64,000 nucleotides of DNA, from contig JAODUO010000850.1 in the NCBI GenBank assembly GCA_025642075.2, forward strand, positions 108,501-172,500. The letters run 5' to 3'. The position numbers were made by a program, and so were the translations under genes. This document shows positions 23,593-35,100 of this stretch, piece by piece. The DNA is from Ridgeia piscesae (Eukaryota; Annelida; Polychaeta; Sabellida; Siboglinidae). Below the pieces are notes generated by a model. The model was not told where the DNA came from and made no database searches. It saw nothing but the letters and a program-made list of their open reading frames with translations. Each line of letters opens with the position of its first letter. Position 1 is the stretch's first letter.

Positions 23593-25728
23593 TCACTGCC
23601 AGTCGTTCTTCTCGAGTAGCAGTTGTCTCAGGGCTGTTGTCTTTACCGTCAAGTTCGGCACAAACTTGGCCATGTAGTTTACCATGCCAAGTGCTCTCTG
23701 TACTTCCTCTTTGGTCGTGGGTACTGGCATGTTGCAAATTCCAGCAACTTTGTCCGGATCTGGCTTGATTCCCTGGTGTGTTAGCTTTTCTCCTAAGTAA
23801 GTCAATTCTGTGATACCAAATACGCACTTTTTCTCGTTCAGTTTGAGTCCAGAGCGTCTGACGGTGGCCAACGCCCTCTTCAGTCGAGCGTCCCCAGACG
23901 ACTATGTCATCCATGAAGGCTTTGACTCCTGTCTCCCTCTCGAACAGTTGCTGAATGTTGGCATGGAATATTTCTGGTGCGCAGTTGATCCCATATGGAA
24001 GTCTTTTGAAGGAGTATCGGCCGAAAGGCGTAGCTACTGTGCATAGCTGTGTACTCTCTTCGTCTAGCTGAATTTGGTAGAACGCTTGTGATGCGTCCAT
24101 TTTGGTGAAGTACCTTGCATCTGCCATCTCACTGAGGATTTCAGACCTGTGTGGTAGGTGGTAGTGTTCTCTTCTGATGTACTCATTGAGGTCCATTGGA
24201 TCTAGACACAGTCTCAGGTCACCGTTGGGCTTCTCCACTATCACCAGTGGCAGCACCCAATCCGTTGGTCTTTCGGCTTTGACCAGCACCTCTGTCTGAA
24301 CCAGTCTGTCAAGCTCTTTCTTCAACTTCTGCTTCTGAGACTGCGGGACCTTCCTCGCCGGATACACAGAGGGTACATAGATTTGTCGCAGATGTATCTT
24401 GCATGTCCCTGCCAAACAGCCTAGTCCCTTGAAGATATCCGGGTACTCTTTCTTTATTTCTGCACTTGTCAGGACCCCATTTTCTTTAACTGTGCAAACT
24501 TTCCGTACGCCACACTCTCTTGTCACCAAGCCCAGTCGCTCACTGTCGCTGGCACCGATGAGTGACTGTCTTCCTTTGGAAACAACTACAAATTGTAATC
24601 TATGTTTCTTTCCCATGTGGTTGACTGTAGCAATGCATATTCCAAGAGTTTCGATGTTTTCTTCATTGTACGTTTTCAGCTTGGGACGTCGCTCTATCAG
24701 TAGTTTTGGCTTACTGGCAAGCCCCTCATAATCGCTCAGACTCGGTATATTCACCTGGGCACCGCTGTCTGCTTTCAACGGCACAAGACTGTCACATACT
24801 GTCAACAAGGCGATCCATTCACATTGTTGTGTGTTGTTGTGTATAGCTGACACAAAGAAACCTCCTTCGTCGCCAGTGCTGTCATTGTCTACATCGACAA
24901 CTTGCACTCTTCGCGTCAAACACTTTGAGGCATAGTGATTTTTGCCGCCACATTTGTCACAAGTGGCGCCCCATGCCGGACACTCTCGGAACTTGTTGGC
25001 TGTCCCGCAACATTTACATTGTTTCTTTTTAGGTGTCAGGGCGTTTCTTGTTGCTTGTTCCACTACAGGGACTTGTTTTTTCTTAGGTTCATTTTTTTCA
25101 GTTTTCGAATCATGTTCACACTTGCACAGTTTTCTGCGCCAGTTAACACTTTCATTTGCGCTTGCGCGGCTTCGTTTGCTTTGCAAATGTCTATTGCCCG
25201 CTCTAACGTTAGCTCTGAGTCTGAGTAACCTTTCCTTTATTTTGGAGTCTCTGATGCCCACTACCACTCTATCACGTATCAGGCTATCTTGCAGCGACCC
25301 AAATTCACATGACTGTGACTTCAGCCTTAAGTCCGTGGTAAAACTATCTATCGTCTTACCTTCACTTTGTACTCGGGTGTGAAATTTTAACACGTATCGC
25401 TCGTAAATGACGTTTTTTTCGCGGCACGCAGAACTCGGTGAACTTTCTCACGACTGTGTTAAATTGTTCTGCTGTTTCCGCCGGGACGGCTGGTTGATTA
25501 CCTACTGCCGCTTTGGCAGGTTCGTACGTGAATGTACGAAACCCTTCTTGTGCCTCGTCTCCAGCAACTGTCAACAAGATGGCAACCTTCTTTTTGTCTT
25601 CCGATCCGTCCTCACCGACAGCTGCCAAATACCATCCAAAACGCTCCAGGAACCTTTCCCACCGATCAGCCAGGTTACCACCGGCTATTTTCAGTTCATG
25701 TGGTGGCTTCAGTTTGTCCTTTTATTTT
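23519..25728 (-). pseudogene. Ty3-type gag-protease-reverse transcriptase, frameshifted
   Basis: Gag starts just inside the primer site (KPPHELKIAGGNLADRWERF); no start ATG is visible at its expected N-terminus. A frame change in the A-run near 25400 leads into the long frame 23519-25393. This carries two zinc knuckles (CKCCGTANKFREC and CDKCGGKNHYASKC), a protease-like LKADSGAQVNI, and reverse transcriptase motifs YFTKMDASQAFYQIQ, RLPYGINCAPEIF and the catalytic FMDD. After WGRSTEEG a second frameshift near 23880 moves the sequence to frame 23593-23871 (KKCVFGITELTYLG). A stop codon near 23595 then separates it from the RNase H part. Confidence 0.88.
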
Positions 25729-25731
25729 AAA

Positions 25732-25749
25732 CGCCAATTCCTGGTACCA
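25732..25749 (-). promoter_or_regulatory. Primer binding site (tRNA-Leu-like)
   Basis: Immediately inside the 5' LTR the element strand reads TGGTACCAGGAATTGGCG. TGG is the complement of the tRNA CCA end, and TGGTACCRGGAGTGGG is the form expected from some tRNA-Leu 3' ends. The match is imperfect after about 12 bases, so the tRNA identity is an inference. Confidence 0.7.
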
Positions 25750-25868
25750 TGTATCATAAAACAACACGTGTATCAACGTTTATCCTAGTCCACAGTGCCT
25801 TTAATTTATTACCTCAGTCTTGTATTACCATAAAGTGCTGTATTTAACACCATGATAAACTCATTACA
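25750..25868 (-). repeat. 5' LTR of Ty3-type element (119 bp)
   Basis: On the element strand it begins TGTAATGAG and ends ATGATACA, the usual TG...CA borders. It aligns end to end with 21375-21488 apart from four substitutions and a 5-bp insertion. Confidence 0.92.
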
Positions 25869-25907
25869 TTTGCCGCTATTTAAAATATAATACATCTTCA
25901 GACCTTT

Positions 25908-26340
25908 ATATCCGCATCATTTGCAAAACGTCATTTCACCAAAAACATAGACTTATACACTTTTCCGTTTCATCCTTTCCTGTGTCTATTTTTGCAGTTT
26001 TCTATAGAAAACTATAGGCCCCATAACATCTATAGAAAAATCTATAGTTTTTCTATAAAATATTCTTTAGAAAACTATAGACCCCGTGAATTCTATAGAA
26101 AATTTATAGTTTCCTATAGAATTCTATAGAAAACTATAGACCCCATACAATCTATAGAAAAATCTATAGAATTCTTTAGAAAACTATAGAAAAATCTATA
26201 ACATTATATAGAAAACTTTAGGCCACACAAAATCTATAGAAAATTCTGTAGAATTCTATAGAAAACTGCAAAATTCTATAGAATTCTATAGAAATCTGTA
26301 GAAAATCTATAGTTTTCTATATAATTTTTTGCCAAAGGAT
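25908..26340. repeat. Second CTATAG repeat block with shared head
   Basis: Bases 25908-25995 match the first bases of the window. From 25996 the block consists of CTATAGAAAACTATAGGCCCC-type units and ends in TTTTTTGCCAAAG, close to the TTTTTTTCCAAAG that ends the array at 3000. It lies just beyond the right LTR of the Ty3-type element. The two loci look like members of one repeat family with different array lengths. Confidence 0.8.
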
Positions 26341-27379
26341 TACATGGCCACCAGGTGCAGCACTAACACTGTCGTGTTCTCTTTCTACCCCCGAACAATC
26401 TGCTTCTGGAATAAGATCACACCGTATATTATTGAAATAGAAACCCCCAATAAATGCAATAATGAACCCCCCTTTCACGACGCCCAATCACCTATGTAAT
26501 GGCTCATGACACAATTGACTTACCCATTGGCCACCATGTTAGCGATTTCTAGGATTATAAGAAAACCAGGCGGAAGAAAATTTTCAAAATCATGTATATA
26601 TTGCCTGTTGTTATCATCATCTCCGTGACATGCTGGTCGAACTTAGTCAAATTCCAATATTTCATTCGCTCATAAAATGCTGCTATGTATATGACACCCG
26701 TCAATATTTACAAATGAATACAGGCAGTAATATAACATAGGTGTCAACAAACCAAATCACTGCCAAGTACCCATCCGCTTAGTAAAATCAGCAGAACTAA
26801 AATGCACCATTTCACTGTTAACGGCTTCCACAACCACACCTGGAAATCTGACTGCTCAAATGCACTTATGTCGCAGTAACTGAATGTTGAAAAAATCTAA
26901 ATCAAAAAATATATTGGATTATGCTTCCAACAGGAAGTCTAACTATGTCATGGCCCCCTAAATTGCTTGTAAAACAAACAACTAAACAAACACATTGCCC
27001 AACGCATGCACACAAGAAGCACTACAAACTCTTGCGTTAGCCCAAGTTTGCGGTGTTTGGTGGAAACCATCTGACACTTGAGACCTAAAAGACGACTGGG
27101 ATGCCAATATGTGTACTTTAATTACTGGTCGAGATCACTTGAACAAGAATGACCATTACTATTATCTACACTGGCGTTTTAATGTCAAATATGCAAAACC
27201 ATGCAAGTTTGTGGCTTTTTATATATTTCCTGTGAAATTTTTACTGATTTTCTTTCTTATTGCTACAAAATCTATTTTAATTCCGTATCTTTTTTCCTGT
27301 GATTTTACCCCCCCCCCACCTGGTTCAGCCCACCGCATTGCAGGTTTATTTCCTAGGCTACCATACCAAACTGGCTGGC
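26341..27379. other. Non-coding stretch
   Basis: No gene, RNA or transposon end recognised. There is a C9 homopolymer near 27308. Confidence 0.4.
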
Positions 27380-27735
27380 CATACTTCAACGCGACTGCTC
27401 CAATGTGGAATGTAAAGCCTATTTGGCTTGCCATAGCTGCCAGTGACAGACGAAACGTGTTGTGTCCACGTCGAGTTTCAGTTATTTGTTGACATCATAT
27501 CTATCGCAGCCTAGGTCTGTTTATAAATATTATACGATTGAATGTGTGTTTCTGTGTTAACATTGCAGTTGATGGTAACACAATATTAGCAGGCCTTTAT
27601 CATGTCGCGGTTCTGATGCAATCGTGAGGTGTGGGCGATAAATGGACGATTTCAGTGTATTGTGCAATCTTGTCAGCTGGGTGGCAAATACTCTGAGTCA
27701 AATATCCCTTATATATTGACAGATGCTTTAATTTG
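27380..27735 (+). mobile_element. LINE 5' region fragment (same family as 57.3-57.6 kb)
   Basis: The segment is an inverted, clearly homologous copy of about 57290-57592. Shared words include CATACTTCAACGCGACTG, GACATCATATCTATCGCAGC and GGACGATTTCAGTGTA. At 57 kb this sequence lies immediately upstream of and into a LINE ORF1, so it is probably the 5' UTR and promoter. Here no ORF1 or ORF2 follows. LINE copies are usually 5'-truncated, so a 5' end without the rest is unusual. Confidence 0.7.
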
Positions 27736-28319
27736 CGATATACGCGACAAGAGCACGCGGCTACAGGGTAAGTATTAACCTCAATTGGTCTTGCGTTGCA
27801 ATTTGGATTTTCGACATTGGCATTGCCATTGGTGAATAGGGGTCCAATACTGGCAATAGCTATATCACTACCAGTGACACTGACACTCCACCAGGAGTGT
27901 TGGCCAGTATACCGACAAGACAACACACTGGCCTTTTGTATGGTTGACTCTGACTTTGTGACCATGTCTATGCTATGTGACTACCCATGGCATAGCCAAA
28001 AACATTTAGACTTTTAGTCATAGACATTATGTCTATGGCTGTGCCATGGCCTAGGCTATGGCCTATGCATTGCCTAAACAAATTTTTACTATAGACTAAG
28101 TCATGTCATAAACTCATAATAATAATACATTTTGTATGTGCTAAGCAATGTTCTAAATTTATTTTGGACGAGACTATTCACAGAGCAATTGACATCACGT
28201 ACTGCTCTACGGATAAGGGCACACTTTACTGCCACTATTCACAGAGCAATGATGTCACTGCTCTGAACATTAGGGAGACTTGCAGATAAGAAAGAGCATT
28301 TACTAGTTGCTATGCATGT
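27736..28319. other. Non-coding stretch with short inverted words
   Basis: Around 27960-28075 CCATGGCATAG, GGCTGTGCCATGGCC and TAGGCTATGGCC form overlapping short palindromes. ATTCACAGAGCAA recurs at 28179 and 28238. No gene. Confidence 0.4.
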
Positions 28320-28400
28320 TGTTATAATAATAATAATAATAAACTTTATTTAGACACTAGAATTTAATGTAAGTCTCTATTCAGTAATACTGACAATAAT
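28320..28400 (-). mobile_element. Probable retroposon 3' end with ATT tail
   Basis: On the minus strand the sequence reads GTCTAAATAAAGTTTATTAT followed by (ATT)n. An AATAAA-type signal next to a trinucleotide tail is the usual 3' end of CR1-like LINEs or their SINEs. Upstream boundary and family are unknown. Confidence 0.4.
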
Positions 28401-28559
28401 AGTTACAAATTATAAGAAATAAATAGTTAAACATATGAACATGTATGTAGCTAAGTCATTGTTATGTGGAACTGAGCTGAAGAAAATAAAACTAAGCCAA
28501 GTTTACGTGACATTGTTGTAATTTATGTTATTTCTCAATTATAGTCAAGAAATAATGTA

Positions 28560-29103
28560 TATAATTATATAAAATATGTAAGGGCACACTTTCCCTAATT
28601 CACAGAGCAGTTTATGTAGAAACACTACAATCAAACAATCATTGATCTAACATCATTATTTCCAGAGATATGATATTTCCAAATAAGAGAAAACCAACTT
28701 TTGAAATGGCTGTGAAAGATTGAATAACAGCATTAATTACATGAAAGAACACCATCTTATCCATGAACAAAAGTCAATTAGAGATATTGTTATTACAGGT
28801 ACCTTTACAGATAGTAAACATATAAAGGTACTAGAAACTGGAAGAAGCACATTTTAGTATGTTTGTCTAAAGCGCTACTCTAGCTGCCATGTCTCCCCTT
28901 AAGCCCACTGACTGTTAAATCAGGGATGATGTTCTATGGCTGTGACAGTTCACACCTGTGTGAGAGATCAGTGAGAGGGATTAGTCAGGTTGAGATGTAC
29001 GAGTTGGACAGTTGGTCTGTCCATCAGTAATAATGCTGAGTTTCTGGGCCTGACAGGTGCTGCCATCTGTTGCCCTCACTGAGCTGTGGAGTGTGTTTTG
29101 TAG
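28560..29103. other. Upstream region of ANKZF1
   Basis: Likely contains promoter or 5' UTR intron of the gene starting at 29104. The TTTTGTAG at 29096-29103 is an acceptor, implying at least one non-coding upstream exon that I could not place. Confidence 0.35.
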
Positions 29104-32100
29104 GATGGAAGGCATGACCACATCTACAACAGGCGTGGGAGTGGTGCAGCTGTATGACACGGAGACTGCTCAAAGTGTTCTCTCCACTCTCTCACTCGAG
29201 GGCAGCACTGCAGGGGACAAGAGAGGTGAGTTTGTGGAAGTTGTCGGTAAAGTTCTGACTTCCCAGATGGGACCAAGCCGCAATGCAAGAGCAGACTGAC
29301 GCAAGATTGTGAGATGTCATGTTTCTACCTAACAGTTGGCGTGAAAAGAGAAGATATGACTACTCAAAGAGGAGCAGAAGTACTTGAACGACCATTGCCC
29401 AAACATAAGAACATACTGTTTTTATAGGATATGTGGGTGTAATGTTTTGTTTTCACACATAAATGTCTTTTAATGAAGTCTTTTAATTGATTGCATAGGA
29501 GCTAGCCAAACTAAATGCCACTGGAACACAATGGTGGCACATTGTGCAGAAGTTGTTTGAAACATTATTTAAAATATACAATGGCTCCATGCTCATTGAA
29601 TCATCGTCACACATCCTGTAAATGGTATGTTCTTGTGTTTGGGCAATGGTTATTCGGGCGTTTTATTCCCCTTTTAAGTTGTTAAGGATAGTTATCATTC
29701 ACTTGCAGCTGTGTCGTAAGTATATAATTATATGGCATGATATTCACTGCAAAATAACACAAAATGTTGCTTCATTGTTAGAGTTTGGATATTGTAGATG
29801 AAATGGTTGCCGCAGTAACGGAGAATCTCTCCGTCTCAGACAGGATGTTCTGTTCCTTCTGCGATACGCCATTCAATGACAGGCGCCAACAGGTAGGGAG
29901 CATTCATTAACCATTCAGTGACAGGCGCCAACAGGTAATGAGCAGCCATTAATCATTCAGTTAATCCTTAATCAAGCCGTTAACCATTCCAGTGACAGGT
30001 TCCAACAAGTAGGGAGCATTCATTAACCATTCCGTGACAGGCGCCAACAGGTAATGAGCAGCCATTAATCATTCAGTTAATCCTTAATCAAGCCGTTAAC
30101 CATTCCAGTGACAGGTTCCAACAAGTAGGGAGCATTCATTAACCATTCCGTGACAGGCAAGAAAATTCAATTACTGAAGCACATTGTGGATTGTGGTAAT
30201 TGTCTTCAATTGTGTTCTTATTTTAAAAACTCCTGTGCAATGATGTCAGTGTAATTTTCAACTAAGCCTACTGTCAAAATTTTGATGTACCACATCTTCA
30301 ACACTTACAGGGTTGCAAACTTGCAATACTGCCGACTGAAAATAAAAAACCAAGACTCCATAACTTAACAAACTGTTCAGTCATCTCTCCTGTTGACTCA
30401 TGCATTGAGTGTCGCTTCTCAGAAATCACACTACAAATCTGACTGGCATCGCTTCAACCTGAAACAGAAACTGAAGTGCCAACCAACACTGTCCGAGGAG
30501 CTGTTTGAAGAGACAATGGGTCAGTGCATATACATCTCTTGTATATAAATACCACAGGTGTGTGAATCTCATAGTTCCATCATTACCGGACACTCAACTG
30601 ATGTAACTTTGTTCATATCATGTATTGCGTTGTTGAACCTTTGTGCTCCTCTGTGTGGGCCCAATTAAATCCACTGTATGAGTGAGTATCTGGCTATAGA
30701 TAGAGGTGGATTCAGGGGTAGAAATAACTCCAAAATATCTGGCAGTCAGCAGGACTGCCTAGTTGAGAAATCTGGCAGTCCTCAGGGATATCTGGCTGTC
30801 CTGAAAATGGCCCCCCAATTTTTTTGTTGCAAAATAACACAACAAACACAATATTTTAAAATCGAACAAATTTAATACAAAAGGCGAACATCAAACACAT
30901 ACGTACCCCCGCACCAACAACATATATACACCAACACCAGAAACATAATTATATATACCTGCACCGGAAACATAATTATATACACATACACCAGAAACAT
31001 ATATACATAAACACCAAAAACATATGTACATCAACAAGCTCGTTCATCTCACTCTTCCAATCTGGCAAGAGCTGTCACCAGATAACTGTCACTGTCATCA
31101 CTGTCACTCTCGCTATCACTGCCTCCACATGTCTGGTTGGGGCGACGTGTCAACTTGCTAAAACACAAATAAAAAATTAAGATTGATCATGACTTCTTTG
31201 TACGGTACCTGAAGTGGTGTAGAATGACATTTTGAACAACTACACATCGATAAGAAATAGAAGAAACGGTTTAAAAGGGCCCAACTAATTTAGGCCAGGT
31301 AAGTATAAGATTACCCATCTTTTGTAAGAATTATAGATGTTATGTCCCAAGTCACTTATGTCCCAATATTGTGGATGATATGTCCACACACAAGATGCTA
31401 AGTAACAGTTAAAATATGCAATGGGCTTGAAATGTTTGATACAGAAGTCACAGAAAATAATAGGTACAACTATTTCAGCTGATGAGCGTCACCGTTACGG
31501 CGTTGCCCCTTAGCCTATCACAATAAATGCCAGACATATTTTGGTTATTTCTACCAAATTATTATCTAGGTTGACTTAAAACACAGTAAGACACACATTC
31601 ATACACTGGTGGCTTCTCTAAATTGTAATATAATTAAGGATGGAATTAGATTAATATCCGCAACGGACTTGATCCAAGATGGATGCATAAACAAACATGG
31701 CTGACCACAAGCGTTTGGTTATTAGTACAACATTGAACAAGTCTTCCCACTTGTTACATTTACTGACAGTGCATTATATACAATCCCGAGTGTTTTTAAA
31801 TAGCATACAATCATATATGCATGCATAATTACCTTTTTCCTTTCGTTCATCCTCCGAAATCCACTCCGGAAATATGCCTCCACATGTTATTATCGGTAAA
31901 CAACTACGGCTACGCGCATCGCACTTTCCAACAATAAACTCTAACGTAAAACTGACTCGCTCAAATAAAACGCTCCGAAATTTTCCTTCGCTCCCTCTGA
32001 AGATCGTTGTGAAAATAAAATTTACAACGCGCCTTCGAAGATCGAAATGGAAAACATTAATTTCTAGTAACTGGTTAGTAATCCGGTAGGTTCATGACGA

Positions 32101-35100
32101 TTGTTTTCGTCTTGATCAATAGGGGTAGTTGGCGTTGTCGAAGATCGACATTGTGAATAAAAAATGGTAAAAATATTGCCGAATTTGGCGGGTGTCCGTC
32201 GGACTGCCGCTGATGCCATCTTCGGCAGTCCGACTGAATTTCTGGCAGTCCTCGGACTGCCGGACACCCACTATTTCGACCCCTGGTGGATGTTTCATAT
32301 TTGTGTATGACAAGTATTCGCATATTAACTGGAGTGTGGCTGAATGCTTCCCAGAAAAGACAAGTTGTGTTTCATTGGACAGGCCAGGGAGTATGGAGTA
32401 AAATGTTTTGTGCAGTCTGAGTCATGAGGTTTGGATGCGACACTAAATAAGATGTTACCTTTACATCATTGTCACTGTTCTAGGGGACATCTCCAGCATC
32501 TCTGGGTCTGGCTCCGACACCAGCAGCTCAGCAACAGATGGCGAAAGTGAAAGTCGTCATTCAGATAAACCAAAAGTGAAACTGTCAGCGGTTGAGAGGG
32601 AAGAGGAGAGTGGGTCGGACATGGAAGGGGTTGTGGAGGGAGTGGGGAGACTCAGCCCTTGGGTGTTCTTCAGGAACCCGCAGGAGGAGCTCCTCTCCAT
32701 CCACAGGGTGGTTCTGCTGCACAAGAAGGTGAAGGTCATCTGGTCATGTTGAATATCAAATCACCCCAACTACCACATCATTTTATGAGATGTGCTCTCA
32801 ATCAACAGAGTCACTCATATATAAGTGGGGCTGAACCTGGTGTTTTGTATTTAACATAGGCAGTTTGATTTGTAAGATGGCAAGTTGTTCCTCTCTTAAA
32901 AATAACTAATTCAGCACGAGTGCGTCCTTAGTGTACTAGACAACTTTGAAATCAAAGTGCGACACTGGTGTATGTTTATAGAATGACATGTAGGTCAATG
33001 TCAGTCAATATTTTCAAATAGCGCTCACTAACAAATTCCACTTTGTAATAACCTGTGTGATTGTGTTCCAGGCCCCAGGACACACACCCACACAGCTGGT
33101 GGAGTTGGCCACTGGTCTACCAGGGCACATGAAGTGGGCAGTGCTCATGGCCGGAGGGGGACACTTCGCAGCTGCCCTCTTTGACGGGTTAGTAGGCAAC
33201 TTACGTCTGTAAATCCATCTAGTTCAATCTAATGAAGTAAATTCTTACATGGTGGAGTTTCATCCCTCCGTGATGTCAATCATCTCATCGATCGTTTCTG
33301 TTGGAAATTTTTGAACTAAGTTGTTACAAATTTGCTATTATTACAGTACCACTGTTTGCCACCAGGGCGCAGGTTGTTGCTCACAAGACATTTCATCGAT
33401 ACGTGGTTCGAGCGAAGCGGGGCACTGCACAGAGCACTCGAGATGGCCAGGGTAACGCCCCTAAGTCTGGGGGTGCGAGTCTGAGGCGGTACAACGAGGC
33501 AGCTCTCACGCAGGTAATGTCAGTTATACAGTGCAATGACTGCATTATATGTAAGTGTTGCGGTATTTATCCCAAAATGAATTTATATAAAATTGGATAT
33601 ATTTTATCATAGTATGTCTACATGTATATATATACAACAACTAATTGTTGTAAATACACAGACATCTGAGTGAACTGTTTATTTTCACTTATTTTCTTTC
33701 TCTTTTTAAATGACATGAACATTGAAAATATAGTTACCATATTTGGACCATTCTATGTGATTCTTTGGTAGGTAACACCTTTAATCGGATTTGGTTTTAT
33801 TTGTAGCAGTTTGGAATCTGTGACTGGTGAATGGTTGTCTGATAATAATTGTGTCATAGCCTGTGTAATATGTGAGGAAACATGCATTTTCACACGTGAC
33901 ACTGGAATGTCTTAAAGCGACATGATCAGTTCGTGGCTTTTAATTTTTATTGCAAAATCATGTTAATCAGTATAAGTTATAACTATTGTAGCGTCCTGAC
34001 CGCCAATAAATGTTTTATCGAAACAGAACTGATTTTGTAATGTTAAAAGTCGAATGTTTATAAGAATCCCGACGCTGTCACTCAAATCGCCTACAACGGT
34101 TTCGAAAATGCCTCATGTTCGATGTGTACACAGAGTCTATTTGCATCTATTTTCAACCCCTAAATGGTACATGAAAACATATTTTGACTGTCTACGCTAT
34201 AATAGGTAAAATTTATACTGTATAACAAGATTTTGCAATAAAAATAAAAAGCCTCAAACGGACCATGTCGCTTTAAGAATCCAAAACAAAACCAAATATT
34301 ATCAATGGCTGATATTTATGCTACAGATTTCAGTTTTGAGAATGCACAGGAAATGGCTTTGATCATCTTTTGCCCTGTCACTGTGTCCTGAGTGGAAATG
34401 CAGGTGATGTCCTCATAACACTACAGATAGAGAGGACGTGTCTTGATGATTATGTCTTCACCAGGAGATCCAGGAGTTACTAAAGACGTGGTCAAACCAG
34501 CTGAGACAGTGCGACCGCATCTTCCTCCGAGCTCCCAGCTTCAACCGGGCGATATTCTTTGGGGGGCGAGAGGCCCCCCTACGGAAGGATGACCTGCGCA
34601 TCCGAACCATCCCCATCCAGACTCGCCGGCCGACCTTCCACGAAGTACAACGAATCCACAGATTGCTCGCAACAGTCCGTTGTCATGGTAACTACTGGAG
34701 GCTGTTGTGTTGAATAGAGTTAAATATCTTTTGTCTATGTGTTGTGTGACCTGCCGTTCTGTGAAGTGTGTCCGTGTTGTATTGATCCATCAGCGGCCTT
34801 TGACATTGATGAAGATTGAGCCTTTTCCACTGCTGCTGTGCTATGGAATGATCGTCCACAAGACATGGCTAAATGTGACACTTTGCACAACTTTAAGTCT
34901 CCTCAAGACTCACATATATACAAGCCTTTTATAAGTTAGATTTCTAGATTTTTGTAACAGCTATTTCGAGCAGGGTGACTTGGACTAGTTTTATTATTAT
35001 TTGTGACAACATTGCCACAGTCTGCATAAGTCCTCAGATATGTCTTGAGTTTAGATTGTTCACACAGCAATGTTCACAGCAGCCTCTTGTCCTCAGATAT

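Larger units (their letters stand above)
21375..25868 (-). mobile_element. Ty3/Gypsy-type LTR retrotransposon, complete but disabled
   Basis: A full-length element with both LTRs, primer binding site, gag-pol and polypurine tract, 4.5 kb in total. The LTRs are very short (114 and 119 bp) and differ by four substitutions and one 5-bp indel. Flanking bases TATGC (left) and TTTGC (right) may be a 5-bp target duplication with one mismatch. Coding order is gag, protease, reverse transcriptase, RNase H, integrase, which is the Ty3/Gypsy order. No envelope-like ORF is present. Frameshifts and an internal stop break the polyprotein, so this copy is non-autonomous. Confidence 0.93.
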
